From Herpetosiphonaceae bacterium (lineage in GTDB: Bacteria > Chloroflexota > Chloroflexia > Chloroflexales > Kallotenuaceae), in NCBI GenBank assembly GCA_036374795.1, contig DASUTC010000167.1, positions 1 to 36,219 on the forward strand: DNA of 36,219 nt, in the 5' to 3' direction. The position numbers were made by a program, and so were the translations under genes. This document shows, piece by piece, positions 15,833 through 25,305 of the stretch (within the stretch, counting starts at the first letter, position 1; each line of letters begins with the position of its first letter). The notes beneath the pieces are model-generated. The model saw nothing but the letters and a program-made list of their open reading frames with translations, had not been told where the DNA came from and searched no databases.

Positions 15833-17047
15833 GTGACTTGGAGCAGCAGAAAGTTCTGGTACTTGCTGTGCGCGCTGGTGATCGCCGGATTATGGATGGG
15901 GCGAACGTTCGCTCAAGAGGGCAGCCGCTCGTTCGAGCAGACCGGCCAGACGCTCGATAATCAGTACGGCTTTCTTGATTTTTGGAACGCGCACAATGGT
16001 GCCGAGCTGCTGGGCCTGCCCCTGACGCCGATTGTCGTCGAGGCGAATGTTCCGGTCCAATACTTCGAGCGCGCGCGGCTGGAGCAGCGCGACGGCCAGG
16101 TGGTTCCAGGCGATCTGGGCCGTGAGCGAACGCGCTGGCGGACGTTTCCCAAGCTGCCGCCGCGCGCTCCCGGCGCCGACGAGCAGATCTTTGAACGAAC
16201 AGGACATACGCTCTCCGGGCCGTTCCTGCGCTTCTGGCGCGAGCACGAAGGCGCGTTGCTCTTTGGCGAGCCGATCTCCGAGCCCGTCTGGGAGCAGGTC
16301 GACGGCGCGAGCATTCGGGTGCAGTACTTCGAGCGGGCGCGGCTGGAGCATTACCCGGCGCTGGCGGCGGGCAAAGACATCAAGATCACGGCGCTGGGCC
16401 GCGAGGTAGCGCTGGCAAAAGCGCTGATCACGCCCGAACAACAGTCGGCGGTGCAGGTCGCGCAGGCCGTGAGCGTCGATCAACCGGCGGCGGCGTTTGC
16501 CTCGTTGATCCCGCCCACGCCCACGCCGCTTCCACCGACCGCCACGCCCGTGCCGCCTACGGCGATCCCGCCCACGGAGGTACCCGCCGCGCCGAAGCCA
16601 ACCGCCAAGCCCGCCGCGCCGAAGCCAACCGCCAGGCCCGCCCCGCCCAAACCAGCCGCGCCGCCCGCGCCCGCCGGTGGCAAAGTGATCGATGTGGACA
16701 TCTCACGGCAGCAGTTGATCGCCTACGAGAACGGGCAGGTCGTCTTCTCAGCGCCGGTTGCCACGGGCAAGGACGGCTTCAATACGCCAACGGGTACGTA
16801 CGCGATCTACGCCAAGCTGCGCAGCCAGACCATGCGCGGCAACCTCAACGGCGAGTCGTGGGTGGTGCCGAACGTTCCGCACGTGATGTACATCAACGGC
16901 AGCGTGGCGCTCCACGGCACCTACTGGCATAATCTCTTCGGCACCGGCGTGCGGATCAGCCACGGCTGTATCAACCTGCCGCTCAACTCGGCGGCCTGGC
17001 TCTACAACTGGGCACCGACGGGCACCAAGGTGATCGTGCATCGGTAG
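15833..17047 (+). CDS. Secreted L,D-transpeptidase (YkuD domain) with duplicated N-terminal modules
   Basis: The 404-aa exported protein should form or modify peptidoglycan cross-links. An N-terminal hydrophobic signal/anchor (FWYLLCALVIAGLWMG) ends near FAQEG. Two related modules follow (about residues 33-105 and 117-195), each with FE-TG-TL, FLxFW, H-GA, a LFGEPI-like turn and VQYFERARLE. A Pro/Thr/Ala-rich spacer (about 220-275) leads to the YkuD domain (about 277-404) with VALHGTYWH and the catalytic ISHGCINLP (H377, C379). The start is GTG at 15833 with GGGAG 6 nt upstream. A two-codon ORF (ATG CCG TGA) overlaps this GTG, so initiation could be coupled to it. The modules are of a kind I associate with Chloroflexi surface proteins; their ligand is unknown. 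Confidence 0.93.
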   Translation: MTWSSRKFWYLLCALVIAGLWMGRTFAQEGSRSFEQTGQTLDNQYGFLDFWNAHNGAELLGLPLTPIVVEANVPVQYFERARLEQRDGQVVPGDLGRERTRWRTFPKLPPRAPGADEQIFERTGHTLSGPFLRFWREHEGALLFGEPISEPVWEQVDGASIRVQYFERARLEHYPALAAGKDIKITALGREVALAKALITPEQQSAVQVAQAVSVDQPAAAFASLIPPTPTPLPPTATPVPPTAIPPTEVPAAPKPTAKPAAPKPTARPAPPKPAAPPAPAGGKVIDVDISRQQLIAYENGQVVFSAPVATGKDGFNTPTGTYAIYAKLRSQTMRGNLNGESWVVPNVPHVMYINGSVALHGTYWHNLFGTGVRISHGCINLPLNSAAWLYNWAPTGTKVIVHR

Positions 17048-17193
17048 CTTTCAGCGCGGCACTGTTCATGGTCGATAGCGCGCAACCAGGCGTTGCGCGC
17101 TTGTTAATGTCCGGCGTCGTATGAAATCCTGTTGTTTTCGGAGCGGGTCTGCCGTGCGATCAGCGTTCAGGCCGCCGCCGGAGCGCGATTGGC

Positions 17194-17229
17194 TGTTACA
17201 ATAGCGGGCGGGCTTTGGGCTGGCCCGCT
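17194..17229 (+). promoter_or_regulatory. Extended -10 element and leader hairpin of apaG
   Basis: TGT-TACAAT (17194-17202) is an extended -10 without a clear -35. The inverted repeat AGCGGGC/GCCCGCT (17203-17209 and 17223-17229) follows immediately and would form a hairpin at the very 5' end of the mRNA. Confidence 0.45.
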
Positions 17230-17256
17230 TGTCTTTATGAGCGTTGAGAGGAGAGT

Positions 17257-17658
17257 ATGGTTCGTCCGTTCTACTACAAGGAGACTAGCGGCATTCGGAT
17301 CACGGTTCGTCCGCGCTATCTGCCCGACCATTCGCAGCCGCTGCATCTGCAATATGTGTTTGCCTACTTCGTGCGGATCGAGAACGTCAGCAAACGCAAG
17401 GTCCAACTTCTGTCGCGGCACTGGCTGATCTACGATTCGATCGGCGATGAGCGCGAGGTCGACGGCGAGGGCGTTGTTGGCGAGCAGCCGATCTTAACGC
17501 CGGGAGGCGTCCATGAGTACCATAGCTTCTGCGTCTTGAAGTCGCCGCAGGGCTACATGGAGGGCTCGTATCGCTTCATCGGCACCGACGATGTGCTGTT
17601 TGACGCGGAGATCCCGCGCTTCATCCTGTCCGCCGATGCATCGGCCTGGTTGTTGTAG
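17257..17658 (+). CDS. apaG: ApaG/CorD family protein (DUF525)
   Basis: The 133-aa protein is a single Ig/FN3-like ApaG domain. Family blocks are IRITVRPRYLPDHS, VFAYFVRIENVS, VQLLSRHWLIYDSIGDE, VVGEQPILTPGGVHEYHS and MEGSYRF. ApaG proteins are widespread small beta-sandwich proteins whose biochemical role is poorly defined; links to Co/Mg resistance and to diadenosine tetraphosphate hydrolase genes are known in enterobacteria, but no apaH-like gene is here. GAGAGGAGAG precedes the ATG. It is monocistronic between the L,D-transpeptidase and the RHS locus. Confidence 0.92.
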   Translation: MVRPFYYKETSGIRITVRPRYLPDHSQPLHLQYVFAYFVRIENVSKRKVQLLSRHWLIYDSIGDEREVDGEGVVGEQPILTPGGVHEYHSFCVLKSPQGYMEGSYRFIGTDDVLFDAEIPRFILSADASAWLL

Positions 17659-17782
17659 CGCGCGGGCATAGCCCCTGCCACGCGGCAGATCGATTCGGTA
17701 GCCCGGATGCTCGCCGTTTGCCGGGTGTGCAATTGTCTGCACCCGCTGTGCTCTACCTGTCAGATTGGGCTAGAGCGAGGGA

Positions 17783-17915
17783 GTACTTTTGTACTACTTG
17801 TCATGTACGTCACCCTTTAGTACACTCAGGCGAGCTTTGTCGATGCTCTACATCGGGTAAGCTATCTCGCCAGGCAATCTGTTACCGGATTATTCCCTAC
17901 CAAACGAAATAATCC
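17783..17915 (+). promoter_or_regulatory. Promoter region and leader of the RHS toxin gene
   Basis: TTGTCA (17798-17803), 17 bp and TACACT (17821-17826) form a promoter about 170 bp before the ATG. Four GTAC words (17783, 17791, 17805, 17820) cover it, including the dyad AGTAC-TTTT-GTACT at 17782-17795, which could be an operator. GGATTATT and AATAATCC (17887-17894 and 17908-17915) form an 8-bp hairpin in the leader. The rest of the 17659-17999 gap shows no gene. Confidence 0.5.
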
Positions 17916-17999
17916 AAGCAACATCTCAATATTGTTGATCATCTAGCCGGGTACCTGCATCGGCTGGACGATCTGTGCCTGCCTATCGGAGGTTCGTTC

Positions 18000-20900
18000 A
18001 TGCTTTCTGTCCGCCGAGCTTCGTTCCTGCTCCTCATTATCTTCTTAATAAACGTGATCCCCGTCGCGCCGATAGGTAGCTCATTCACCGAACCCACGCA
18101 GGCCTCGGCTGCCGCAGTACCGCCGCAGCCTGAGACGCGCACATCGGGACCGCTTCAGCAGCGGAATCGGCCAGGCCTGTCGCTCGATCTCGTCGTTGCG
18201 CCCGATCCGGTCGTGGTGGGCACGACCGCTACCATTCGTATCACGGTAACGAATCAGGCAGCGCACGCCGCGCATGGATTGACGCTCACACTGCCGGTTC
18301 CCGACGGCGCGCTGCCCGTTTCCGATAACGGCCTGATCTCATCTGCAAAAGGCTGGCACTGGACACAGGAGCAGCTCGCTGGCAGCGCCAGTACGACATT
18401 TACCGCCACAGTCAGGCTTGCGCGCATGCCGCGAGGCGGGGCGCTGCTCGCACGTGCCCAGGCCAGCGCACAAGGGCTTGAGCTACCCGTCCACGAGATC
18501 GCCGGTGTCCTGGCACTTGAGCAGCATCGGGGGTCGGCTTCGACGCGCTTTATCCCAGGCCAGCCGACGACAATGCGCAGCGCAGACGGTCAGGTCGAGG
18601 TTCATGTGCCGGGGAAGGCGTTAGATCGCGCGCTCACACTCAGCTACCAGCGCCAGCCCGCCGCCCGTGAAAAGAATCCGCCGCTCATTTCGAGGACCAG
18701 GCAAGGCTTCGGTACGTTTTTCCTCAACGCGACCGACGACCAGGGACGAGACGTTCACCAGTTCGCCGCGCCGGTGACGATCACGCTGCGCTACACCGAT
18801 GAGCAGTTGCAGGCGCTGGGCATTGCTGAGGACGACCTGACCTTCTTCTGGTTCGATCCTGAGGCCGGTCCCAGGAAGGAAGGTGTGTGGGTTTCGATTC
18901 CAACCACCGTCGATGCCCAGAGCAACACTGCGGCTGCGGTGGTCGATCACTTCAGCGCCTACCAGTTGAGCGACGGCTCATCGCCCTCGGAGGCGTACAT
19001 TCCCTCGCTCAAAGGCTGGCAGGTCAGCCTGTTCACCGGGCACGCGAGCTATAGCATGCCGATCGAGGTTCCGGCTGGTCCGGATAGCATCAAGCCTGAT
19101 CTGAAGCTCAGCTATAGCTCCGGCGCAACTGACGGCGGTGCTGGTCTGCGTCCCAAGCAGCAGGCGGGCTGGCTTGGCAAAGGGTGGAGCCTCGATACAG
19201 GAATGGTTTCCCGCAACAAGATCACCATTAACGCGGGTACCAACAAGTGGGTTGACACGTACACCGTGGTCTTCAACGGCCAGTCGCATAACCTCGTGCG
19301 CGCCGAGGCACTGGCCGGGAATAGCGGCCCCGACGATCCTGATCCGACCCATTGGGCCTGGCGTCCGACGGACGAGTCGTTCATCAAAGTGCGCGTCCTA
19401 CCCTTCGGCAGCTCGTCGGCGGACGCCGCTGGCGCGCCGATCCGGGGCGGCTACGACCAGATGGGATGGAAGCCGCGCTACAAGTGGCAGGTGTGGGCCA
19501 CGGACGGCACGCTCTTTGAGTTCGAGGAAGATCTCTGGTATGGCTGGAATCGCTGTGCCAGCGCCACCAGCGCGGAGATCGAATCCTACAAGTGGCTGTT
19601 GACGCGCGTCGTCGATACGCATAAGAACACGATCACCTACAGCTATGGCCGCGATACCTGGGTCGGGCCGCTGCACTCGTGCGATCCCTGGAACTATGGA
19701 CGCGCTGCGGTTGACCGCGATGCATGGCCGACGGCGATCACCTGGGGCGGCAACACAGCCAGGGGCACGATCGACCGCTACAAGGTCGAGTTTGTCTCGT
19801 CGGCGCGCACCAACGATACGGCCTTCGACGGCGCAGACAATCAATATGGCGGTACGCTCGGTCAGCCGCGTGAGACGCGCCGCCTGGACGCGATCAAGGT
19901 CTGGAGCCAGCCTGGTGCGGCCTGGGAGCTGGTGCGAGAATATCGCTTCAACCTGGATGCCAACGGCAATCTACTGCCGGATAGCAAGGTCTATTCGCTC
20001 TTCTCCGATCAGACGATCAACGACAACCAGGCCAATACCGCCTATCCCAAGCTGACACTCAACAGCATCACGGAGTACGCGAAGGACGGCACGACTCGCC
20101 TGCCGCGCACCTGGTTTGAGTACGGCACTGATCGGGGAAGCGCTACCTGGGCTATCGCCGATTGGAACCGCCTGCGGCTAGTCAACAACGGCCAGGGCGG
20201 TCAGGAAACGTTTACCTACGAGCAGATCGGCGCAGTAACCGGCAAGATTAACTTCAACAATCACCGCCGGGTCAAAAGCCGCACGCTCACCGATGGTCGC
20301 GGCAACAGCTACACGTACACCTATGACTACGCCGCTCCGGCGCTAAACTCTCTGGGTACGTCGCTGGCGGCGGCGATGAATACCGGCGACGGCGATAAGG
20401 GATTGTACAGCCAGAGCTTGAACCAGTGGCCCAACTCGGCGGCGCTGTACTACAACAAATACTGGGACCCATACCATCCGTACAAGAACTGGCTGGTATC
20501 GCAGCCGATGAAGGACTTTCGGGGTCATAGCTCCGTCGACGAGATCGACCCCAGCGGTACGCTCACGCGGCACCATTTCGTGCAGGGCGATGTCGGCTGT
20601 TTTCCCAAGGATGCCGCTGGCGCTCCGCTTGAGGGCAACGCTATTCCTAACGACCCCTGCTTCCAGCAGATGCGTGACCGCGAGTTCCTCAAGGGCAAGG
20701 AGCGGCTAACCCAGGTGTTCGGCCCGGAGAACGCCGGTGTACGCCCGCTGCTCAAGGAAACCACCCATAACTTTACGGTCGTTTTCTACGATTATGGCCC
20801 GGCACCGCTGACGGGGCTGTACCGCGCCTGGAATTACGAGGCCGAGAAGATCGAGACGACGTGGGATGGCTCGCAGGCGCTCAGCAAGCGCACGACGTAC

Positions 20901-23900
20901 CTCTACGACGAAAGCGATACCAACTACATCGACGGAGCGGCAACCACCACCAAATATGGCAACCTGTCGCGCGTCGAGGAGTTCGACGAGAATAACGCGC
21001 TCCTGCGGCGAACCAGACATTACTATGCGATCCGCGAGGCCGATCCGTATATCGTCGACCGCAAGACGGCGACCGTGGTCTTCGATGCGGCCTGGAATCA
21101 AGTTGAGTACACCGCCAACTTCTACGACAACAACAGCGCTCCCAGGTATATCGGCGCGAAAGGCGATCTGACGCGGGTCAGCAAGCTCTATGCCGATCCG
21201 CCACAGGCCGCGCTGTCGGGTAGCTTGCTGAGCGTCGATACGACCTACACCTACGACGACTACGGCAATCGCATCACCGAGACAAGCTATGCCGCGCCGG
21301 GCACGTCATCGGTTGTGAACGGCGTGCGCACGTTCAGCGCGCCGGGCAACGGCAGCGCCGCCTCAACCACCACCACGACGTACGACGCCACCTTCCACGC
21401 CTTTAGCACGAGAGTCGACCCACCAGCGGTCAACGGCGTGGTTCTGACGGAGCAGGCGAACTACGATTTCCGCATGGGATCGCTGATCAGCGTGACCGAC
21501 CCGAACAACAATCTCACCAGCGCCGAGTACGATGTATTTGGGCGGATGGTCAAGCTGATCAAGCCGGGCGATACCTCCAGCTCGCCCACCGTGCAGGCCT
21601 ACTACTACGACTGGGAGCAGCCGTTCCGCTATGTCGTCGCGGCGAAGGACGAGGTCAATGGCGTGATGGGCACCCGACCACTCATCAAGTTCTATGATGG
21701 TCTTGGTCGTGAGATCCAGACGAAGAAGGAGAGCGCCGAGGCCGCGCAGACGGTGATCACCGATAAGGTCTATGACGGCCTGGATCGGATGATCAAGGAT
21801 TCGCAGCCGCGCTATCGCAGCGAGACGCCCAACGATACCTTCTGGGCCTACGTCCAGCCCGATGCCAGCGTGCGCTACAAGACCACAAGCTACGACGCGC
21901 TGGGCCGCGAAACGGTCGTGACGCTGCCCGATAACGCCACGACCTCACACTTCTATGGCATCGTGCAAGACTCGCTCGGTAAGCGTGAGTATCATTCCGT
22001 CGTCGACGCCAATCGCCACATGACGCAGTACCGCTACGATAGCTTTGGCCGTCTGCATCAGGTGTTGGAGATGCAGGGCGATTGTGGCTGGTATGGGTTG
22101 CTCTGCAATAGCACCTACCCGACGCAGTACGCCGAGTATGCGCGCACGGCCTATGGCTATGATCGGTTCGACCGCCTGACGCAGGTGACGGATGCCCACA
22201 ACAACAGCACGACAGTAGCCTACGACGCGCTGGGCCGCAAAACCTCGCTCTCCGATCCCGATATGGGACTGTGGAGCTACGCCTACGACACCGACGGCAA
22301 GCTCGTCAGGCAGACCGACGCGAAGAACCAGACGATCACCTATAGCTACGACGACCTGGGCCGGATGATCGCCAGAGGAACGACCGGCCTGATCGCCGAT
22401 GCGTACGATGCCAAGGATACGACCGCCTGGACATACAACACGCAGCAGACCGTGCCGTTCACCGATGCGGGCAACCGCGTGGTCAAGAATGTCGGCACGG
22501 GTAGTGGCTGGACCGGCACGTTCTACCGCTCGGCCTACACCCTGACCAGCGGCGAGGGCGCGCAGGTCCGCTTCAAGGTCGATAGCGCGAGCGTCGATGC
22601 GCACCTGGCGGTGGAGAGCAACGATGGCGGCGTGAACAACCGCTTCGGCGTGCGCCAGCTCAACGGCAAGCTCGAAGTCCAGTATACCCTCGACGGCACG
22701 ACCTGGGTCTATCCCAAGCCGCTGCTCGCGAGCCTGACGCCCAATACCTGGTACATCTTGCAGCTCACGCTCGACGATGCTCAGGGCTTTGGCGTGCTGG
22801 TCTATCAGGAGAATAACCCGACCGTCCGCAACAGCTACACCTACGCCATGCCTGCGGGCAAGAACTGGCGCTTCCGACACTGGGTTTATAGCGGCGCAAA
22901 CTACCTGGACGATTATCGCGAGTTCACCAGCGGCGTCTACCGCTACGACGAGCCGGTCGCCAACGGTAAGGGCCAGCGCACCTCGATCAGCAGCCCGCTG
23001 ATCACCGCGCACTACGGCTATGATGCGCGCGGGCAAACCCTGAGCGAGGAGCATATCGTCAACGGCCTCTCCGGCAACCGGGTGTTTAGCCGAACCTACG
23101 ACGCGGGCGGGCGGGTCAAGACGCTGCGCTATCCCAACGGCGAGGTCGTGTACAACCGCTACGATTCCGCCGGACGCCAGCGCAGCACCTGCGTGGATGC
23201 GACCGAAAGCCGCTGTCTGGTGCGCGGCGCGACCTATGATGCGATCGACCAGCCGATCCAGTCGGAGTTCGGCCTCGACAGTAGCCGGTGGACGCAAAGC
23301 TGGACCTACGAGCCGCTTTCCAGGCGCCTGGAGCGAACGACCGTCAGTACGTCCAACATCTTCGACCGGAGCTACACCTACGACAAAACCGGTAATGTCG
23401 CGACGATCAGCGATCACGTGGCGCAGCAGCAGCAGACGTTCGGCTACGACCACCGCGACCGGCTGGTCAGCGCCTTCACGACGGACACCGGCACCCAGCC
23501 GTCCAGCGCGGGCTTCTACAACGAGGAATACGCCTACGACAAAATCGGCAACCTGACGAGCAAGGGCAGCAGCAAAGCGCCAGTAAGCTACAGCTATGGC
23601 GCGGCTGGGAACGGCACCGGGGCGGGACCGCATCAGGTGCGCAGCAAGGGCGGGCAGCCCTACGCCTACGACAACAACGGTAATCTGCTGACGGGCGGAG
23701 GCCGCAGCCTGAGCTGGACTGTCAATAATCTGGTCGCCAGCGTCACGGGCAGCGATGGCATCGTCGAGCGCTATGCCTACGACGCCGACGGCGAGCGCGT
23801 GCGCAAGCAGCGCAACGGCACGACGACGATCTATCTCTCGGCGCTGTGGGAGGAAGACCTCGAAAGCGGTGTCGCGCGGCAGACGTATCTCTTCCAGGCC

Positions 23901-25304
23901 AAGCACGTCGCGCAGCGCACGAACACGAGCACTGGCTCGACGCTCCACTACCTGCACAGCGACCACCTGGGCGGGCCGGGCGTGCTGCTGACCGCGAGCG
24001 GCGCGTGGCAGAGCGGGCAGGAGTTCAAACCGTGGGGCGAGGTGCGCAGCGGCGGGCTGGTGGAGACAAGCCTGAACTTCACCGGGCAGCGCAAAGACGC
24101 GACGGGGCTGCTCTACTACCACGCGCGCTACTACGACCCGGAGCTGGGGCGCTTCCTGTCGGCGGACACGGTGGTGGCGGAGGTCGGTGCGCTGACGATG
24201 GCACCGAGCGATACCACCGCCGCGCCGCTCTTCGCTCAGGGCGGGCAAGGCTCCGGCAGCCGCACGCCGCAGGAGTTGAACCGCTACGCCTACGCCACCA
24301 ACAACCCGCTGCGCTACACCGACCCGACCGGGCACTACATCGAGAGCGCGCTGGACATCGCGGGCATCGCCTACGACGCCTACGACATCTACAACAACGG
24401 CCTGACTTGGACCAACGGCCTCTCGATGGCTGGGAATATCGTCGGGCTGCTGCTGCCCGGCGTGACCGGCGTCGGCGTGGGTGTGCGGGCCGTCGCCAAA
24501 GGCGCGCAGGTCGCGGCCAAAGCGCGCCAGGCCACGCGCGTTGGCACGACGCTGGGGAAGGTCGGCAGGGCGGTGGCGACTGTCGGCAAAGCGTGTAGCT
24601 TCAGTGGGGACACCGTGGTCGCCACCGCGCAGGGACCGAAGGCGATCCGCACGGTGCAGGTGGGCGAACACGTGCTAGCCTATGATGAGGGAACCGGAAC
24701 CACGGGCAGCTACACGGTCACGGCGGTGCTGGTCCACGCCGACCCGATCATCGTGCAGCTCACAATCGATGGTGAGGTGATCGAAACGACACCTGAACAT
24801 CCCTTCTACACGCACGAACAAGGCTGGACGGCGGCGGGCGAGCTGTGGGTTGGCGCGCAGGTGCGCACGGCGGACCAGACCGACGGGATGGTGCAAGGCA
24901 TCACCGTTGTCGCGCAGGTCCAGCCAATGTACAATCTCAGCGTGGCCCAGGCCCATACCTTCTTTGTCGGCGATGGGCAGTGGTTGGTGCACAACTCCTG
25001 TGTTAAGTTCTTAAGAACACAACTCAATAAGAAATTCAAGCATGCAAAAGATTTCGGAGTTGTGGGTAACAACAATGCGGCTAATCAGGATTTGTTCCTG
25101 GATGCCCTGGATCAGCATGTTCATCTACCAAGGATACAAAAGATTCAAGGAACGTATCGTGGACAAAACGTTACCCATTATTATGATCCTGCAACCGGCC
25201 GTAATGTGGTTGTTGATCTGAATGGGACATTCATCAGCGGTTGGAAATTATCTCTGGATCAAATCCGTCATGTTACAACCACTGGTAAGCTTGGAGGAGG
25301 ATAG
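18000..25304 (+). CDS. Secreted RHS/YD-repeat polymorphic toxin with Hint domain and colicin D-like tRNase C-terminus
   Basis: The 2434-aa protein starts at an ATG with GGAGG upstream and has a signal peptide (SFLLLIIFLINVIPVAPIG). Next come a DUF11-like Ig domain (about 55-140), a ZU5-like region (about 195-325) and an SpvB/RHS entry block (LKLSYSSGATDGGAGL). Long arrays of YD repeats follow, interrupted by a jelly-roll-like insert (about 1464-1646). The RHS core is at about 1982-2111 ([24 protein letters not shown]). A hydrophobic pretoxin linker leads to a Hint domain from C2199, with TPEH (H2267) and the HNSC splice/cleavage end (2331-2334). The last ~100 residues match the colicin D catalytic domain: K2345, K2347, H2348 in KFKHAKDFG and S2413, W2415 in SGWK. 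It should cut tRNA anticodon loops after release (family inference). C-terminal base composition differs sharply from the rest. Confidence 0.93.
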   Translation: MLSVRRASFLLLIIFLINVIPVAPIGSSFTEPTQASAAAVPPQPETRTSGPLQQRNRPGLSLDLVVAPDPVVVGTTATIRITVTNQAAHAAHGLTLTLPVPDGALPVSDNGLISSAKGWHWTQEQLAGSASTTFTATVRLARMPRGGALLARAQASAQGLELPVHEIAGVLALEQHRGSASTRFIPGQPTTMRSADGQVEVHVPGKALDRALTLSYQRQPAAREKNPPLISRTRQGFGTFFLNATDDQGRDVHQFAAPVTITLRYTDEQLQALGIAEDDLTFFWFDPEAGPRKEGVWVSIPTTVDAQSNTAAAVVDHFSAYQLSDGSSPSEAYIPSLKGWQVSLFTGHASYSMPIEVPAGPDSIKPDLKLSYSSGATDGGAGLRPKQQAGWLGKGWSLDTGMVSRNKITINAGTNKWVDTYTVVFNGQSHNLVRAEALAGNSGPDDPDPTHWAWRPTDESFIKVRVLPFGSSSADAAGAPIRGGYDQMGWKPRYKWQVWATDGTLFEFEEDLWYGWNRCASATSAEIESYKWLLTRVVDTHKNTITYSYGRDTWVGPLHSCDPWNYGRAAVDRDAWPTAITWGGNTARGTIDRYKVEFVSSARTNDTAFDGADNQYGGTLGQPRETRRLDAIKVWSQPGAAWELVREYRFNLDANGNLLPDSKVYSLFSDQTINDNQANTAYPKLTLNSITEYAKDGTTRLPRTWFEYGTDRGSATWAIADWNRLRLVNNGQGGQETFTYEQIGAVTGKINFNNHRRVKSRTLTDGRGNSYTYTYDYAAPALNSLGTSLAAAMNTGDGDKGLYSQSLNQWPNSAALYYNKYWDPYHPYKNWLVSQPMKDFRGHSSVDEIDPSGTLTRHHFVQGDVGCFPKDAAGAPLEGNAIPNDPCFQQMRDREFLKGKERLTQVFGPENAGVRPLLKETTHNFTVVFYDYGPAPLTGLYRAWNYEAEKIETTWDGSQALSKRTTYLYDESDTNYIDGAATTTKYGNLSRVEEFDENNALLRRTRHYYAIREADPYIVDRKTATVVFDAAWNQVEYTANFYDNNSAPRYIGAKGDLTRVSKLYADPPQAALSGSLLSVDTTYTYDDYGNRITETSYAAPGTSSVVNGVRTFSAPGNGSAASTTTTTYDATFHAFSTRVDPPAVNGVVLTEQANYDFRMGSLISVTDPNNNLTSAEYDVFGRMVKLIKPGDTSSSPTVQAYYYDWEQPFRYVVAAKDEVNGVMGTRPLIKFYDGLGREIQTKKESAEAAQTVITDKVYDGLDRMIKDSQPRYRSETPNDTFWAYVQPDASVRYKTTSYDALGRETVVTLPDNATTSHFYGIVQDSLGKREYHSVVDANRHMTQYRYDSFGRLHQVLEMQGDCGWYGLLCNSTYPTQYAEYARTAYGYDRFDRLTQVTDAHNNSTTVAYDALGRKTSLSDPDMGLWSYAYDTDGKLVRQTDAKNQTITYSYDDLGRMIARGTTGLIADAYDAKDTTAWTYNTQQTVPFTDAGNRVVKNVGTGSGWTGTFYRSAYTLTSGEGAQVRFKVDSASVDAHLAVESNDGGVNNRFGVRQLNGKLEVQYTLDGTTWVYPKPLLASLTPNTWYILQLTLDDAQGFGVLVYQENNPTVRNSYTYAMPAGKNWRFRHWVYSGANYLDDYREFTSGVYRYDEPVANGKGQRTSISSPLITAHYGYDARGQTLSEEHIVNGLSGNRVFSRTYDAGGRVKTLRYPNGEVVYNRYDSAGRQRSTCVDATESRCLVRGATYDAIDQPIQSEFGLDSSRWTQSWTYEPLSRRLERTTVSTSNIFDRSYTYDKTGNVATISDHVAQQQQTFGYDHRDRLVSAFTTDTGTQPSSAGFYNEEYAYDKIGNLTSKGSSKAPVSYSYGAAGNGTGAGPHQVRSKGGQPYAYDNNGNLLTGGGRSLSWTVNNLVASVTGSDGIVERYAYDADGERVRKQRNGTTTIYLSALWEEDLESGVARQTYLFQAKHVAQRTNTSTGSTLHYLHSDHLGGPGVLLTASGAWQSGQEFKPWGEVRSGGLVETSLNFTGQRKDATGLLYYHARYYDPELGRFLSADTVVAEVGALTMAPSDTTAAPLFAQGGQGSGSRTPQELNRYAYATNNPLRYTDPTGHYIESALDIAGIAYDAYDIYNNGLTWTNGLSMAGNIVGLLLPGVTGVGVGVRAVAKGAQVAAKARQATRVGTTLGKVGRAVATVGKACSFSGDTVVATAQGPKAIRTVQVGEHVLAYDEGTGTTGSYTVTAVLVHADPIIVQLTIDGEVIETTPEHPFYTHEQGWTAAGELWVGAQVRTADQTDGMVQGITVVAQVQPMYNLSVAQAHTFFVGDGQWLVHNSCVKFLRTQLNKKFKHAKDFGVVGNNNAANQDLFLDALDQHVHLPRIQKIQGTYRGQNVTHYYDPATGRNVVVDLNGTFISGWKLSLDQIRHVTTTGKLGGG
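24062..24276 (+). repeat. RHS-tip direct repeat, copy A
   Basis: This 215-bp segment inside the RHS core is repeated at 25712-25926 with one mismatch (24188 versus 25838). The two copies flank the Hint, toxin and immunity region. Confidence 0.95.
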
Positions 25305-25305
25305 G

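Noticed and set aside
17721..17760. Inverted repeat near CGGGTG/CACCCG as an apaG terminator
   Set aside because: The stem needs a bulge and no T-tract follows; the evidence is too weak to list.
21945..24671. A 908-codon open frame on the - strand inside the RHS gene
   Set aside because: The + strand frame has YD repeats and the RHS core throughout. The antisense frame is open because of codon bias only.
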